Shown: positions 34,923 to 47,749 of the stretch, piece by piece | Position numbering within the stretch: the stretch's first letter is position 1 | Layout: the number at the start of each line of letters is the position of its first letter | From: Monosporascus cannonballus | Taxonomy: Eukaryota > Ascomycota > Sordariomycetes > Xylariales | Direction of reading: 5' to 3' | DNA length: 64,000 nucleotides | Assembly: GCA_004154925.1 (NCBI GenBank) | Contig: QJNS01000165.1 | Coordinates: 1-64,000, forward strand | Program-made: the position numbers and the translations under genes | Notes under the pieces: generated by a model | What the model was told of the DNA's origin: nothing | The model's input: the letters and a program-made list of their open reading frames with translations, nothing else | Database searches by the model: none

Positions 34923-35589
34923 CCAGTTTGCCCGTAACCCCCTTTTTTTGCTTTGATATTCATTTTTGCTCAGATATCATCCATGTTTGCATGGCAATGC
35001 TAACTAACCGTGCCCTTATCCTTTGCATCATTCCACTTTGTACGCTACTAGCGTTTTAGCTGATAAAATTTATAGCATAACTTGCCGCATCTACATAATC
35101 AGTAACTTAAGAAATCAGCTCGGGGCGTTCGTAACAAAGTTGTTGATTTCCCAGCCTTTTCTCCTTTAGTTCCTATATATATATCTGCTGGTATTATGGC
35201 TCGAAACTCAAGCGACACGTGAATCGGCGCGGGTGCCCACTTTTCGCTCCCCGGCTCAACCTCGGCTCAGCTATTCATCAGCCTCCCCTCAGCCCCCATC
35301 AGCCTGGCATCAGCTCTGCTCACCCCTTTGGCTGAGCAGCCCATTAACCAGTCTTGTTCCCATTTCTGGGCCCTCAACCTCTGGATCACTCCCACCGCTC
35401 CGTCCAACCTCTCATGAAGGTGATAGCAACCGCAACCAGGGGTCGGCCTTGGGTCTCCTTTTAGGGCCAGGATCCCAGTTTTCGATCCCTTGATGAAGTC
35501 CTGGAACTATGTTGTAATTGAATCCTTCCGTGTCGGAAAGCAGTGGGCCCTTGCCCAATGTTGCTCCTAAAAGCGGATTGTATCGTGTC
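34923..35589. other. Intergenic border between gene-bearing and AT-rich DNA
   Basis: Composition is normal up to about 35,590 and then drops sharply in GC. The stretch 35,230-35,480 is rich in CAGCC/TCAGC words and reads open, but shows no domain. Confidence 0.4.
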
Positions 35590-36364
35590 GATAAATATCT
35601 ATAGTTTTATACGTTTATGTTACGTCGTTACTTTTCTATTCGCATCTAAGCCTATGTTTGGTATTTAAATTCGAATTCTTTTAAAAATATTTAACATTTT
35701 TATTTATTCGTTTTCAAAACTATTATAGTATTTACGTTCGAATCTCTGAACTAAAAATTCTAAAATTATTCGATTTTTAATAACATTTCTTTTTTTTCTT
35801 CCGATTAATTTTATTTAATAGGGAAAGTTAAAAACGCAGTTAATATTTTCCGTTTGAGTTATAAAAAAATGCTTAAAAAAAGCAATATCATAGATAAAAA
35901 GTTAATTTTTAAGATATTTCAACTAAGAATAAAGCGGAATTACAACAAAATAATATAAATATAACTTAGATAAGTGCGTTTATGTTTTTTTTTTACGTAT
36001 TAGTAATTAATTAAAGTATATAAATACTAAAAATAAAATTTTAAGGCTTTAATACATAACTTGAAATTTCTAAAAGACTTTATAAAGATAATAGCTTATA
36101 GCATTAATGGTAAAGTTATCGAAAATCAAAAATTTGATGTTTTTAATTAGAAAATTATGCGGACGTATTAAAACGTATTTATAACGGCCTGGCAACGAAT
36201 TAATCCTGTTAAATTAATACTACGTAATATAATATAATCGTTAACGGAAATAAATATTTTAACCCTAACGTACCGCTAGATTTTTTAAAATGTCAACTTT
36301 GTTATTAGTTCATTAAGAGATTTTTAGCAAAAAAATTAGGTATGTTAAAATATAAAAGGCGTCG
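35590..36364. other. RIP-mutated AT-rich DNA, origin unrecognised
   Basis: Very low GC with TA-rich words and stops in every frame. It is probably a degraded transposable element, but no motif survives that I can name. Confidence 0.5.
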
Positions 36365-36734
36365 TGTTATGACCTAACACACTTGGCACGCATAGAAACG
36401 GTCGGACCAAAAGTGGGTCACCCTTTCCTTTTAGTTACGTGACCCAGGATGGTCGAACGGGATTGATTCGACCACATTCGACCACAGGAGGATGGTCGAA
36501 CGGGATCGGTTCGACCATACTCGACCACGAGAAGTATATATATGTTCCTTATTCCCATAAAGTCTAGATAGCCTTAGCTTGTAATACTACTTGGTTACCC
36601 AGATTACCCTTGATAATCTGCTATTACCAGACGTGACTATTGTATACCTTATTGCTTAGTTTCCCACGACACTGCTGCCAACATAAACCATACGACTTAG
36701 GTTTAATAGTTGGTTAAACCCCTTAGCCGTCATA
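36365..36734 (+). mobile_element. Solo LTR S1, 370 bp, target duplication CGTCG
   Basis: Starts TGTTATGACC and ends GCCGTCATA (RIP-altered CA end), with identical CGTCG on both sides (36360-36364, 36735-36739). The last 70 bp (ACGACTTAGGTTTAATAGTTGG...) match the 3' ends of the other LTRs in the window. It contains a TATA-like stretch near 36,535 and two 43-bp units starting AGGATGGTCGAACGGGAT at 36446 and 36489. No internal region is attached, so it is a solo LTR. Confidence 0.9.
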
Positions 36735-36874
36735 CGTCGTAGATTCGTTACGAAAAATGTTATGTTTATTTACGCGAAATAGTTTTGGGTAACGGATTAA
36801 GATAAGCACAAACGTTTAGTAACGCCCGTTAATAATTAGGGCTTTTTATTAAGGAATATTTACTTGTTACGGCC

Positions 36875-36996
36875 TCGTTCACCGTAGCCAGCTCCAGTAT
36901 ATGTACAGCTGTTGCACTAGAATGATCACCACAAATGCGATCATTCCACCGATCTTTTGGCCCTGGTGGCGCTGTGGCTATGATGCAGCCATAACA
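36875..36996. mobile_element. Mini-element, 122 bp, TGTTACGGC...CCATAACA, copy 1
   Basis: Bounded by short inverted ends (TGTTACGGC and GCAGCCATAACA) and by TTACT/TTATT, a 5-bp target duplication differing by one C-to-T change. It is closely similar, in inverse orientation, to 62055-62186. It has no coding capacity. Confidence 0.75.
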
Positions 36997-38219
36997 TTAT
37001 TTCTTATTTCGAATTAGGAAATATATCGAATTTAACTGCCGCGCGGGCATTAGCCAAGGTTTTTACTTTAAGATAACGATAAATGTATTCGAATTAATAG
37101 TCCGAACGTATATTAATTGCGCCAAAAATCTTATATTTATTCTTTTTATTAACGAAATAAAGACGCCGAAGTTTGCTATTTATCTTATCCGCGATACTAA
37201 AATCGTTATATGCACGCTTGTTAAAAGGTAAGAATTATAATTTAACTTTTAAATTCTTATTTTCATTTTTAATCTTTTAAATTATAATAAAGCTTATATA
37301 AAAGTATTAAGCCTAAACTTTTTTGTTTTAACTTTAAGCTTTTTTTAGCCAGAGTTTTAACGTATAAAGCATTTAGAAATTATAATATTATTAACGACCT
37401 TTTCGTAATCGTACTACCAAAAGGTGAAATATTAGTAATATAATGGAAAGATTATTTTCTTAAAACGGCATTTTTTAAAAGTTAGTTAAAAGGGGATATT
37501 GAAATTGTAAATGCTTTTAGTTATCGGCTGCAATTATTAGGTTTACGAGCGGAATTCCTAAAACCACCAAGACATTACGACATTCGGGTAAAGGGTTTCC
37601 ACTTAATAAATACGTATATATCGTTCTCCAAAATATTTCCTTTATTAACCTTACTTATTCGATAAATTAATTTAAATTCGAAGCTATACGAATAGTATAT
37701 ACTGGATGTATTAATCCAAATACGCTTTTAATATATTACTTACTTCAGAACGGCGTTAATAGTTAAGTAACTTATTACGGCCGGAAAAAACGTATTTTAG
37801 TTTTCGACTGTTTCCATAAATTAATAATATTTCGTAACCTAAAGCTTTTATAATATTAACCGATAAAAGAATATATAAATATAAAAGTTGCCTTAAAATA
37901 AAGCGTATTAATTAGGTATTTCTTATATAATAAGGCAAAACCGATAGCAAATTTTTAATAAAACGTAAAAAGTTTTATACGAAAAAGCAGTAGTTCGTTA
38001 CCAAAAAATAGCAAAAATAGCCAAAAAATCAACTAATTAAGTATAATAATCCGCTGGGATATTATAAGGCAATATTTAACCGTATCCGATTTTTGATACC
38101 GTAAAAAAACCGTTTAGCGCAGAACTTTTTTAAGATTAATAAATTACGAAATCTTATAGGTTTTGCTGTATTCTGTAATATGCTGGTTTTTTATTAAAAG
38201 CGTTATAACGTAAAGCATC
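36997..38219. other. RIP-mutated AT-rich DNA, origin unrecognised
   Basis: About 1.2 kb, low GC, stops in all frames. Part of it (38,020-38,100) faintly resembles sequence inside the Fot/pogo element at 45,180-45,270, so a degraded DNA transposon is possible. Confidence 0.4.
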
Positions 38220-38468
38220 TATTATGACCCAAAGAGCTTAGCTTATACTAAAGCGGTCGAAGATAAACAAGTGCTAGCCCCGCCTTTAGGTTCAAGGTTA
38301 CGTAACCAGCTTAAAGGATTTAAGGAGCTTGGCAGGTTAAGCTAGTTAAGCCGAGACGGACTTAAAGGGGCTTAAGGAGCTTAAAAATTTAAGCCGTTTA
38401 AGCGTTTTAAGTTAAAGTTAGGATATATGTGTTCGTTAATTTTATAATTTAAATAACGATAGTTTGTA
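38220..38468 (+). mobile_element. LTR D, left fragment (gypsy-type LTR, outermost layer of the nest)
   Basis: Starts TATTATGACCCAAAGAGCTTAGC-like, the RIP form of the TGTCATGACCCAA start of the gypsy LTR at 47032. It breaks at a TA dinucleotide (38467-38468) where the Fot-like element begins and resumes at 60125. It carries two CTTAAAGG...TTAAGGAGCTT units at 38310 and 38361. Confidence 0.75.
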
Positions 38469-38783
38469 ACGTACCACATAAGCGAACGACTCGTTTTTGG
38501 GCACTCCGCAACAACAAATCCAAATAACTCAGCCACAACATATCTAATTAATTCAAATCGACAGTATTCGTTTTCGCTAATCATATCTACAGCTTTTTAA
38601 CAAGTGCACGCATTACATTAAAGCTTATTGCGGACGCCATTTCGCTATTCCTCTTTTCCAACCTGTTCGTAACAGCTACTTGCAGCAACTATTAACAACA
38701 TTTTTTTTACCACCACCCTTTTTATCGACCAAAAGAACTTGTTTATCCTGTATAGTAAGTATTCTTTTCTATTAAAAACGTTT
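38469..38783. mobile_element. Fot/pogo-like element 2, left fragment
   Basis: Begins ACGTACCACATA after a TA target. The first roughly 190 bp are an inverted copy of 59935-60124. On the minus strand it carries a decayed remnant of the C-terminal zinc-knuckle coding segment also present in the intact Fot-like element at 44890-45000. It is interrupted at 38783 by the LTR element A. Confidence 0.7.
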
Positions 38784-39185
38784 TGTAACGGCTAGATGGG
38801 TTAACTAATTGTTAAACCTAAACGTACAGGTTTATATTAGCAGTCATATCGTGGAAATCTGAATAAATAATAAAAGCGTCTAATTACGTCTGGTAATAAC
38901 AGATAATAAAAGGTAATTTAGGTAACCAAATTATATTATAAATTAAGGTTATCTAAATTATAAAAAATAACGAATATATATATATTCTTTTAACTCGATA
39001 TATTTAACCGGCTCGAACCCTCGAACGTATCGAACCCGTCAAGCCGCTAATCTCCAATTCGAACGGCTCGAAATATTAAGCCTATCGAGCCCGTCGAGCA
39101 GGTTACGTAATTCAGGACCTATTTAATCCTTCCTTTTTAGGTTTCCGACCGTATTAAAATCCGTTAAGCTTATCGGTTTATAATA
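38784..39185 (-). repeat. Element A, 3' LTR (402 bp)
   Basis: Reads TGTAACGGCTAGATGGGTTAAC at its left edge and ends TTTATAATA, the RIP form of CTATAACA. It aligns base for base with the split right LTR across both of that LTR's insertion points. Two CGGCTCGAA... units lie at 39009 and 39064. Confidence 0.85.
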
Positions 39186-42100
39186 TAATTTTCCCTTTTT
39201 AAAATTTTTATTTTAAAAATTAATTATTTATTATATTATTTAGTAAATAAAACCTTTTTTTATTAATAATTTTTTTGTTAATACTATATTTAACCGAATT
39301 AAAAAATAACGATTCTGTTAACGTATTAACGTTTTACTTTTTTTTAAACGAATTAAGCATTTTAATTTTATTATATCGTAAAAACTTTTTTATTTTCGTT
39401 ATAAAGCTAAATATAAAATTTATAAAATTTATTTAATTTTGAGAAAATATATTTATTATTCGAAATATTTCGATTTTTATAACTTTTTTGATTTATTTAA
39501 ATTTAAATATTAAAAATTGTTAAACGAAAAAAACCGTTTTAAATAAAAGAAATAAACGAAAAAACTTTTTAATATTATCTTTAATAAATTAAATCGTTTT
39601 TAAAAGTTAAGAAAACTTTTTTATAATTAAAATATTAAAATATTTCGTTATAATATTTAAAATATAAAAATAATAAAAAGAGTAAAATGTTTTAAAGACA
39701 TAATATAAATTAAAAGTCGAAATAATTTTATTTTAACTTATTAACGTAATTAATTAATTAATATTAAATAACGTAAATTTAAATTTTACTTTTAATATTT
39801 CAGGTATTATTAATAAAAACTTTTTAATAATTGTTACATTGCTATAAAATTTTTAATGGATTTTTAAATATTTTTTAATTTTAAGTTATCTTTTTATTTA
39901 ACCAGGTATTATTTTTTTCCTTTTTTTCGTTTAATATTAAATACTTTTTTTATTTTTTATATTTGCGTATTTTTTGTTACTTTTTTTTTGTTCCGTACGG
40001 GTTTAGATTATGTTTATTATTAATTTTAATATAAAGATATAAAAAATTAAGTAAAGTTTAATTTTAAAAAATAATTTTAATTAATAAGTATTTTTTGTAA
40101 TTTTTTTGTAACCTTATATAATCTAATATATTTAAAGTTAATTTTTTTTATTACACCGTTTTATTTAAATATTTTTAGTAATGAAGTAAATTATTTTTTT
40201 AAGTTTTTTAATTTTAATATTTTTATATTTAAATATGTACGAATTCAAGTTTTATTTTTAGTTCCGTATATAATTATTTTAATTATTTTAATATAAATAT
40301 TAATTTAATATTAATTAAGTTATTAATAACTTTTTAATTTCATTCTTTTATTCGTAATTCATATAATACCGTAAATAAATTTCAAATATTTAATTAGTTT
40401 TTTCCGTTTAATTATTTATTTAAAGTTTAAAAGCGTTCGAAAATTTAACATTTAATTTTAGTTATATTATAAAATTTTATTAAAATTTTAAAATAAATAT
40501 AATATTTTTATCCGATATAATTTTTATTAAAAATTCGTATATATTAATACATTATTTAAAAAAAAGTACGTAAATTATTTTATATTTATATTTTTATTAA
40601 AAATTAAAAAAAAACTTTATAAAGCGGTTTATAATTATAAGAATATTATTATAATATATACCCGTTATTTATTTTTTAATAAATATAATTTAATAATAAA
40701 ATTAAAAATAATTAAATTTTATAATTATTTTATAATTAATAATAATTATAATTTTTCGTATAATTTATAACGTTATATTTGAACTTTGTTGTATAAGTTA
40801 TATTATTATAATTATTTTTATATTATTATTTTTATTTTCGGAAATTAATACGTATATTATAACTGTTTTATAATTTTGTATATTTTTGGATATTTATATA
40901 ATTAATATTTATATATTTTACGTATTAATTCTTTTTAATATTTTTTTAAAATTAAAATTTTATCGGTTTTTTTACTTTTAATAAGTATCGTTATATTATT
41001 AAATTTTTTTATATAAATTAAAAGTTATTTTTTTAATTATTATAATTTATCGTAATTTTATATATTCTTATCGTTAATTTAAATATTTAATAAGAAACTT
41101 TAAAAAAAATTTAAATTTAATTATTTATTAAACGTATTTATTTTGTTATTTTTTAATTTTTTTTATAAATAATAATAAAATTAAATTCCGAAAAGTATTT
41201 AATATAACGAAATTATCGTTTTATTAATTTTCGGGTAATAATAAATCGTATAAAAATTTTATAATTAATACATATTTTAATTTAATATATTTCTTTTTAA
41301 AATAATATCGAAGTTTTTTAAATATATTAATAATAATTAGAACTTTTTTTATTAAATATAACGTAATTTTATTAGGTTTTTTAATTTATAAAAATAAACA
41401 ATAATAGAATATAAATTATTTTAATTATTTCGGTATTCGATTATTACATTTAACGTATAATCCGAAATATCGGTTTTTAATTTAACGAGGTAATTTAAAT
41501 TGTATATAATTAATATTAATTTATTAATAATTATATATTTAATTTATTTAAAGATATTTTCCGTTTTATTTATTTATTAAAAAGTAATTTTATTTGAAAA
41601 AAGTTAAATAAAAAAATAATAATTTTATTAAAATTTCGAATAAATTTCCTATAATAATTAACAAATTTTAAAAAAATTAAATTTTTATAATAATAATAAA
41701 TATTTTATAGTTTTTAATTATTACGATTTTTTTAAAAGTTTATTTTAATATATTTAAAATAAAATTATTTTTATTTATAAAATTTGTTTTTTTACGATAA
41801 TTAATAAATTAACGTTTTATAATATTTAAAAAACTTTATAAACGTATTTTTTATATTCTTTTTTAAAATAAAATGAATGAAAATATTATTTAAATAATAA
41901 ATAATAAAAATATTTATAATATATATAATTTATTATATTTTAAAAGGTTACGGATACGTTAATAAATTTAAATAATATTATTAAATATTTAAATAACTTA
42001 TATATAATTTGAAAATTATTTTTTATTTATTTCCGAGTTTAATACGTATTAACTTCTACTCGTTTCGTAAATTTAAAACAATAAATTATTTAATTTTATA

Positions 42101-44748
42101 TTATTAGTTTTTTATTTTAGTAATTAAAAATAATAAAATATAATTTTTAATTATAATATCCTTAAATTATTTATAATTAGTAATTAAATATCACTTTTCG
42201 TTTTTTTAAAAAATATAAAATATAAAATATTTTATCGAAAATTTAAAACATTATATATATTTTTTATATAATTTATTTTTTAAGTATTTTTATAATACGT
42301 ATAGTTTTTATTTCTTAAAATTATAAATAAAATAAAAAAAAATATAATTTTATTTCTTATATTTTAATAATTTTATTTTAATTTATTTTTTAAATAATTA
42401 TTCGTATTTATAATATTAAAACAATATTTTTATTAAATTTATTATTTTTAAAAATTATTATTATATATTTTCGTTTATTTCGTATAACTATATTTTAATA
42501 ATAATGATAACTCGTTATATATATTCATTATATTTTTTTAATTATATATATTTTAATTGTTTATATAATAAAATATTTATTATATTTTTATGTAAATATT
42601 TAATATTTTTTCGTTAATTAAATATTAAATTTTTAAATTATAATCATTTTTATTTTTAAATATAAATTTCGAAATAATTAATTTTACGGTTAATTTATCC
42701 GTTATTATAAATAAATTTTTAATATTTTATATTTTTAATTTTATAAAATTTACGTTTATTGTTTTATAATAACCGTAATTCGTTAATTATTACCGGTTTA
42801 ATATAATTTAGATCAGTTTCGTAATTTATTAATGTAGTATATTAATTTTTTTTAATTCGTATTTTAGTAATAATAAAAAATAATTCCGTTTTTCGTTTTA
42901 TTATATATTAATTTTTTTGTTATATTATAACTTTTTTATAAATAATGTTTTTTAAAGTTATTGTTAAATTTTTAAAAACATTTTTAATATTATTAACTAA
43001 CAATTTATAATTATTTTAATTACCTGTTTTATCGTTATAATTAAGTTTTAAAATATGAAATTTATATTTAATTTTTTTTAAATAAATTTCGATTTAATTA
43101 AATAATACTTTTATTAAAATTAAGCGTTATATTACGTTATAATATTTGTTTATTATTAATTTTTTTTAAATTTCTTTTTTTTGTTTAACTTTTTTATAAA
43201 CGATAACTTAAAACGTAAATTATTAATTATTTTTAAAGTAATGTTTATAACGGTTTAATATATTTATTCGGCTTAAATTTTATAATTATATTATTTTTTA
43301 TAATATATATAATCGTATTCGGACTATTTTTCTTTTTTTAATTAGTTATTTCGAACGATAAAAACGTTAATAATATTTTAAATAATTATAATACGAAAAT
43401 ATCGATATGATCGTTAATTTTTATTATTATTTTTTATTTAATTTTAAAAATTAAATTTATAATAATATATATAAATAATTTATCGTTAAATATAATTTTA
43501 TTATTTTTCGTATTTAAAATAATAAACTTTTTGATATTAAATTAAGTAAAATTTATTATATTAATCGGATTTTTTCGGCTATAAATGTTTATTTTAACTT
43601 TAATAATTTTTAATTTATATATTTAATTTCAATTATTTATATTTTTATTATTTCTTTTATTATAATGTAAAAATTAATTCTTTTAAAAATAATTATTTTT
43701 TTTATTTTTTTTAATTATATAGTTATTAAATAACGGTCAATTTTATTATATTATTACGTTATTATTTAATTATTATTTAATAAATATTTTTAATTTTTAA
43801 TTTTTTTTTTAATTTTTTTTAAATTTTATATAAAAAACATATAATTATTTTTTATTTTAATTATTTTTAATATTTTAGTATTATTATTATTATTATTATT
43901 ATTATTTTATTATTATTATTATTTTATTATTATTTTTTTATTATCATTTTTTAAAAATTTTATATTAATTTTAAAAATAACTTATTTTATTATAATTATA
44001 ATAATTAATTTAAAACGGTTTTATTGTTAAATCATTTTTAATTTTATAAATTTTTACGTTATTTTATAAAAAATAAAAAACGGGTTATATTTTTTAATTT
44101 AATTAATTTTAAAAAATCCGGATTTAAAAATAAATCGTTTTCGTTATTTTTATCGTCGTTTGTATTATCGATTATTAATTTTTATTATTTTTATAATATA
44201 TTTATTAAAAATAATTAATTATATTAATTTAATAATTTCGTTTTTAATATTATTTTTTAATTTTTTATAAAAAATAATAATTAAATTATCGTTATTCTTA
44301 TTTATTTATCCGGTTTTAAATATAAAGTTTTTAAAAATAATTACGTATTTAAATCTTAATTTTCTTTATTTTAAATCGAAAATATTTTATATTATTTTTT
44401 ATTTTTTAAATAATTACGTATAATAAGTTCGAATTAATTTAAAACTTTTTGTAAAATTATTATAATTATAAAAAGTTTGTTATTTTTATTAATAATTTTT
44501 TTAAATTTAAAATAAATACAGATTTAAATAAAAAAAATTTAAATATTATTCGTATAATTATAAAGTTTTAATTTTTTAAATTTAATTTTGATATTAATAA
44601 TAAAAATTTCGGTTTAATTTTTATAATAATTTTTAAATTTTTTAATTTTATTTTCGAATTATTTAACGATAAATTAAAGTTTTAATATATTAATTATATA
44701 ACGTATTATTTAAAATTTAATAATATTATTAAATAAAAATTTATAATA
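39186..44748. pseudogene. Element A internal region, coding capacity erased by RIP
   Basis: About 5.6 kb of extremely AT-rich DNA with stops in every frame. The few remaining C bases are mostly in CpG, while CpA and TpG are almost absent, the pattern left by RIP acting on CpA. The part next to 44748 is matched in inverse orientation by 63414-64000. No gag or pol motif is readable. Confidence 0.75.
43878..43936. repeat. TTA/ATT trinucleotide-rich microsatellite
   Basis: Near-continuous TTA repeats with occasional extra T, inside RIP-mutated element A. Confidence 0.8.
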
Positions 44749-44759
44749 TATAACGATTA

Positions 44760-46632
44760 ACGTCTTATATAAGTATCCTGGATGCACAAGTACCCTGGAT
44801 GGTTTTTGGCATTCCGGAATAACAAACTTAAATTAATTAATTATAACATATTAAATTAATTTAAATTAATCGGATTTTTTTTCGTTAAACGTATTTACAG
44901 CTTCCTTACAAGTACGCGCATTATGTCCGGGCTTCCCGCAGACGTTACACTTCCGTTCTTTCGTTTTAACCCTTTTGTGACGATTACCTTCAGCCTTTGT
45001 TGGCTGCATTTTTTCACTATCCCTTTCCTTCGCGGCCAAAAGAGCTTGTTTTTCTTGTATAGTAAGTGTTCCTCCTTCTTAAAGACGTTTGTTTTTGGTC
45101 TTTCGGCGTTTGTTAAGGACGTGGTTGGTTTCGCGTAATTGGGCGGTTTTTTGTTTAAGAAAAGTAACTTTATGCCAAAGTACTAGGTAACTTTTGTTCA
45201 AAAAATCAACTGATTTAATTATTCTTATCGGCGAACTACCCTGGTAATTTTTGATCCTTTTTTGTAAATAACGTCCTTATTTCATTATTTTACGGATATT
45301 TATAAGGGTTTTCGCAAGGAGGGAAAAAATAAAACCGGCGGAAATAAACGGGGAGACGGTCGGCGTAAGTATAACTGGAAGAATTTCGAACTCGGAAAAA
45401 ACGTTATTAGGATCAAATAGAATAAGTTTAGCTTTTATAAATCCGGATTTGATGTTATTGGACGTTATGGTAACTTTAAACGCGTTGTAAAAACCGGCGA
45501 AAAAATCTTTTTTCGCGATATAGGTATAATGACGTCGTATCAAATTTTCGATATATAACGAATAAGCGCGCTTTAAAATAAAAAAGCAGGATACGTCGAA
45601 AAATTGGAGCCGATAAAAGGAATGCGCGGGTATGCAAAATGTAATAATGCCGTAATTTGCGCAATATTTTTCGAATTCGATCAAATAGTAATTTTCGTAG
45701 CCGTTAAAGATAAGAAAACGTTTCGTTCCTTTCGTACGCGTTCGTATATATTTATTAAAGTATTAAATTTATTTTAAACCTAATTTATTTATTATCCAGC
45801 CATTATAACTTATACCGAGTTTTTAATCGGGTAATAATAAGTATTCTTAATACCAGGAATTAAGGTAATTTTTCTCCGTTATAATAATAAATAAAAATAA
45901 AGCCCAACCTTGCAAATTAACAGCTTATATAATTATTACCTATTCCCGATTCCCTTATTACGCCTATTTAAGTTTTCTACGTCTTTCAGCATTTATAATT
46001 ACCATACCCGTTACCATAAAAAATCCCATCAAAAACCCCGTTTCGTCGAAATTATAAATATCCTCTTCTGCGATATCGTATTTGGCAATTATAACCCGGA
46101 CAAAATTAAACTACTTACGGAACACCTCTGGATTTTCGCATAAAACCCTCTAATAATCGATTTTTCGATTTAAATACGTCTGGAATTTTTATTGCTATCT
46201 AATAAAGTTAAATACCTAATTAACCCCGACGCGTTCCGCAACGCGCTACATAAACAGTAAATTCGCCATATCTTCAACGTACTAACGCCGGACAGGAAAC
46301 GCTCGCAAATCTAGGTCGAAAATACGATCGGCAATTAATTTCTCTTCGGTCGGCGTTAATTTTCGCAATTTGGATATACGGTTACTTAGAGAAGGTATAC
46401 CGGTATATCGTATATACAAAGTAAAATGAGCAACTTCATATATAAAACTAAGCGTCGCATAACTAAGTTTCGGGTCTCGTTTCTTAACCTGAACGGCTAG
46501 GTTCATTCTTGCTTCTTTTGTAAGCCGTTCCATATTGTTGGTGTTGAGAAATGGCCAATTGAAGTTGGGTAGTTGGAATATGTCAAAAATCATCCAGGGT
46601 ATTTGTGTATCCAGAATACTTGTATAGGACGT
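44760..46632 (-). mobile_element. Fot/pogo-like Tc1-mariner element, 1,873 bp, TA target duplication
   Basis: Terminal inverted repeats of about 54 bp: left ACGTCTTATATAAGTATCC..., right inverse ACGTCCTATACAAGTATTC..., both continuing through TACCCTGGATG and TTTTTG. TA flanks both ends. Size equals that of typical Fot1/pogo elements. It sits inside the 5' LTR of element A and is much less RIP-mutated than its host, so it arrived later or was less exposed. Confidence 0.9.
44866..46533 (-). pseudogene. Fot/pogo transposase pseudogene
   Basis: About 555 codons from MERLTKEARMN at 46533 to a stop at 44866, interrupted by several stops. The N-terminal helix-turn-helix region is open at 46533-46282 (…DPKLSY…, RKLTPTEEKLIADRI). 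The DDE endonuclease C-terminal part is open at 45684-45277, with the family blocks FEKYC, CIPAHSFYRLQFFDV, LKRAYS and LILFDPNNVFSE. The C-terminus has a CCHC zinc knuckle, CNVCGKPGHNARTC, near 44,905-44,950. The Fot1 transposase is about 540 residues, so length fits. Stops are attributed to RIP; no repair is proposed. Confidence 0.85.
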
Positions 46633-47031
46633 TAAATAAATTAATTAATTATTAAATTTAAATATATAAATTTATATTAATAATTATATTATAAAAATTT
46701 AAATAAATAATAAAAACGTTTAATTATATTTAATAATAATAAATAATAAAAAATAATTTAAATTATTAAATTATATTATAAATTAAAATTATTTAACATA
46801 TAAAAAATAACGAATATATATATATATATTTAATTTAATATATTCGACCGGTTCGAATTTTTAAACGTATTAAGTTCGTTAAATCGTTAATCTCTAGTTC
46901 GAACGGCTCAAAATATTAAGCTTATCGAACCCGTTAAGCAGGTTACGTAATCCAGAACCTATCTAGTTCCTCCTTTCTGGGTTTCCGACCGTGTCGGAAC
47001 CTGTCAGATATAGGGGATGTTAGTTGTATAT

Positions 47032-47493
47032 TGTCATGACCCAATACGCTTGGCATGTCCAGAAACAGTCAAGACGAATGGAGCACAAAGGAAAGGTCAT
47101 GTGACAGGATTATTAGGATTTTGCGAAATCCACGAAAAACAGGATTATTAGGATCTTGCGAGATTTACGAAAGATAAGATCGTTAGGATTTTGCGAAATT
47201 TACGAAAAACAGGATCGTTAAAATCTTACGAAATTACGATAATCCAGAAAAAAATAAAACGATTTAAAATAAATATAAAAATATTCGTTATTTTTTATAA
47301 TATAAATAATTTTGGTTTATAATATTTATTAATACCAAATATTTGTAATATAATAATTTATTATTTAAAATATTTTTAATATTACGAAACGTAATATGTT
47401 ACCGTATTTATTACTTAAAATCTTACGATATTCTTATTAATATAAACCCGTCGACTTAGGTTTAATAATTGGTTAATTACCTAAGCCGTTATA
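47032..47493 (+). repeat. Chromovirus 5' LTR
   Basis: Contains four roughly 35-bp tandem units (47104-47240) of the form ACAGGAT(T/C)(A/G)TTAGGAT..GCGA.AT..ACGAAA, followed by the conserved 3' core. The next bases, CGTTGCAAG, recur after LTR D at 60271 and may include the primer-binding site. Confidence 0.88.
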
Positions 47494-47749
47494 CGTTGCA
47501 AGCCCTTATTTAGTAGTACCGTCAAACTCTGAGCAATATCGCCGACATTATATTTACCAGCAAGCAACCCGAATAGCCCACCTACCAGGTCCTTAAGGAC
47601 CTTGATATAAAAATGAAATCCGAAGAAGAAAAAAAGCAGCCTCGTTTTTTTCGAAAGGAAGTCCTTCGACGCCTGGATGCTATGAATAAACGCATCTTTC
47701 AGCTTAAATAAAACAAAAATAATTTTATTACGTCCTTTTAAGCCGCCCA

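Noticed and set aside
45910..46143. 77-codon plus-strand open frame in the Fot element
   Set aside because: It is the antisense of the transposase coding region.
47104..47240. CRISPR-like regular repeats
   Set aside because: The 35-bp units are directly adjacent without spacers, lie in an LTR, and the organism is a fungus.
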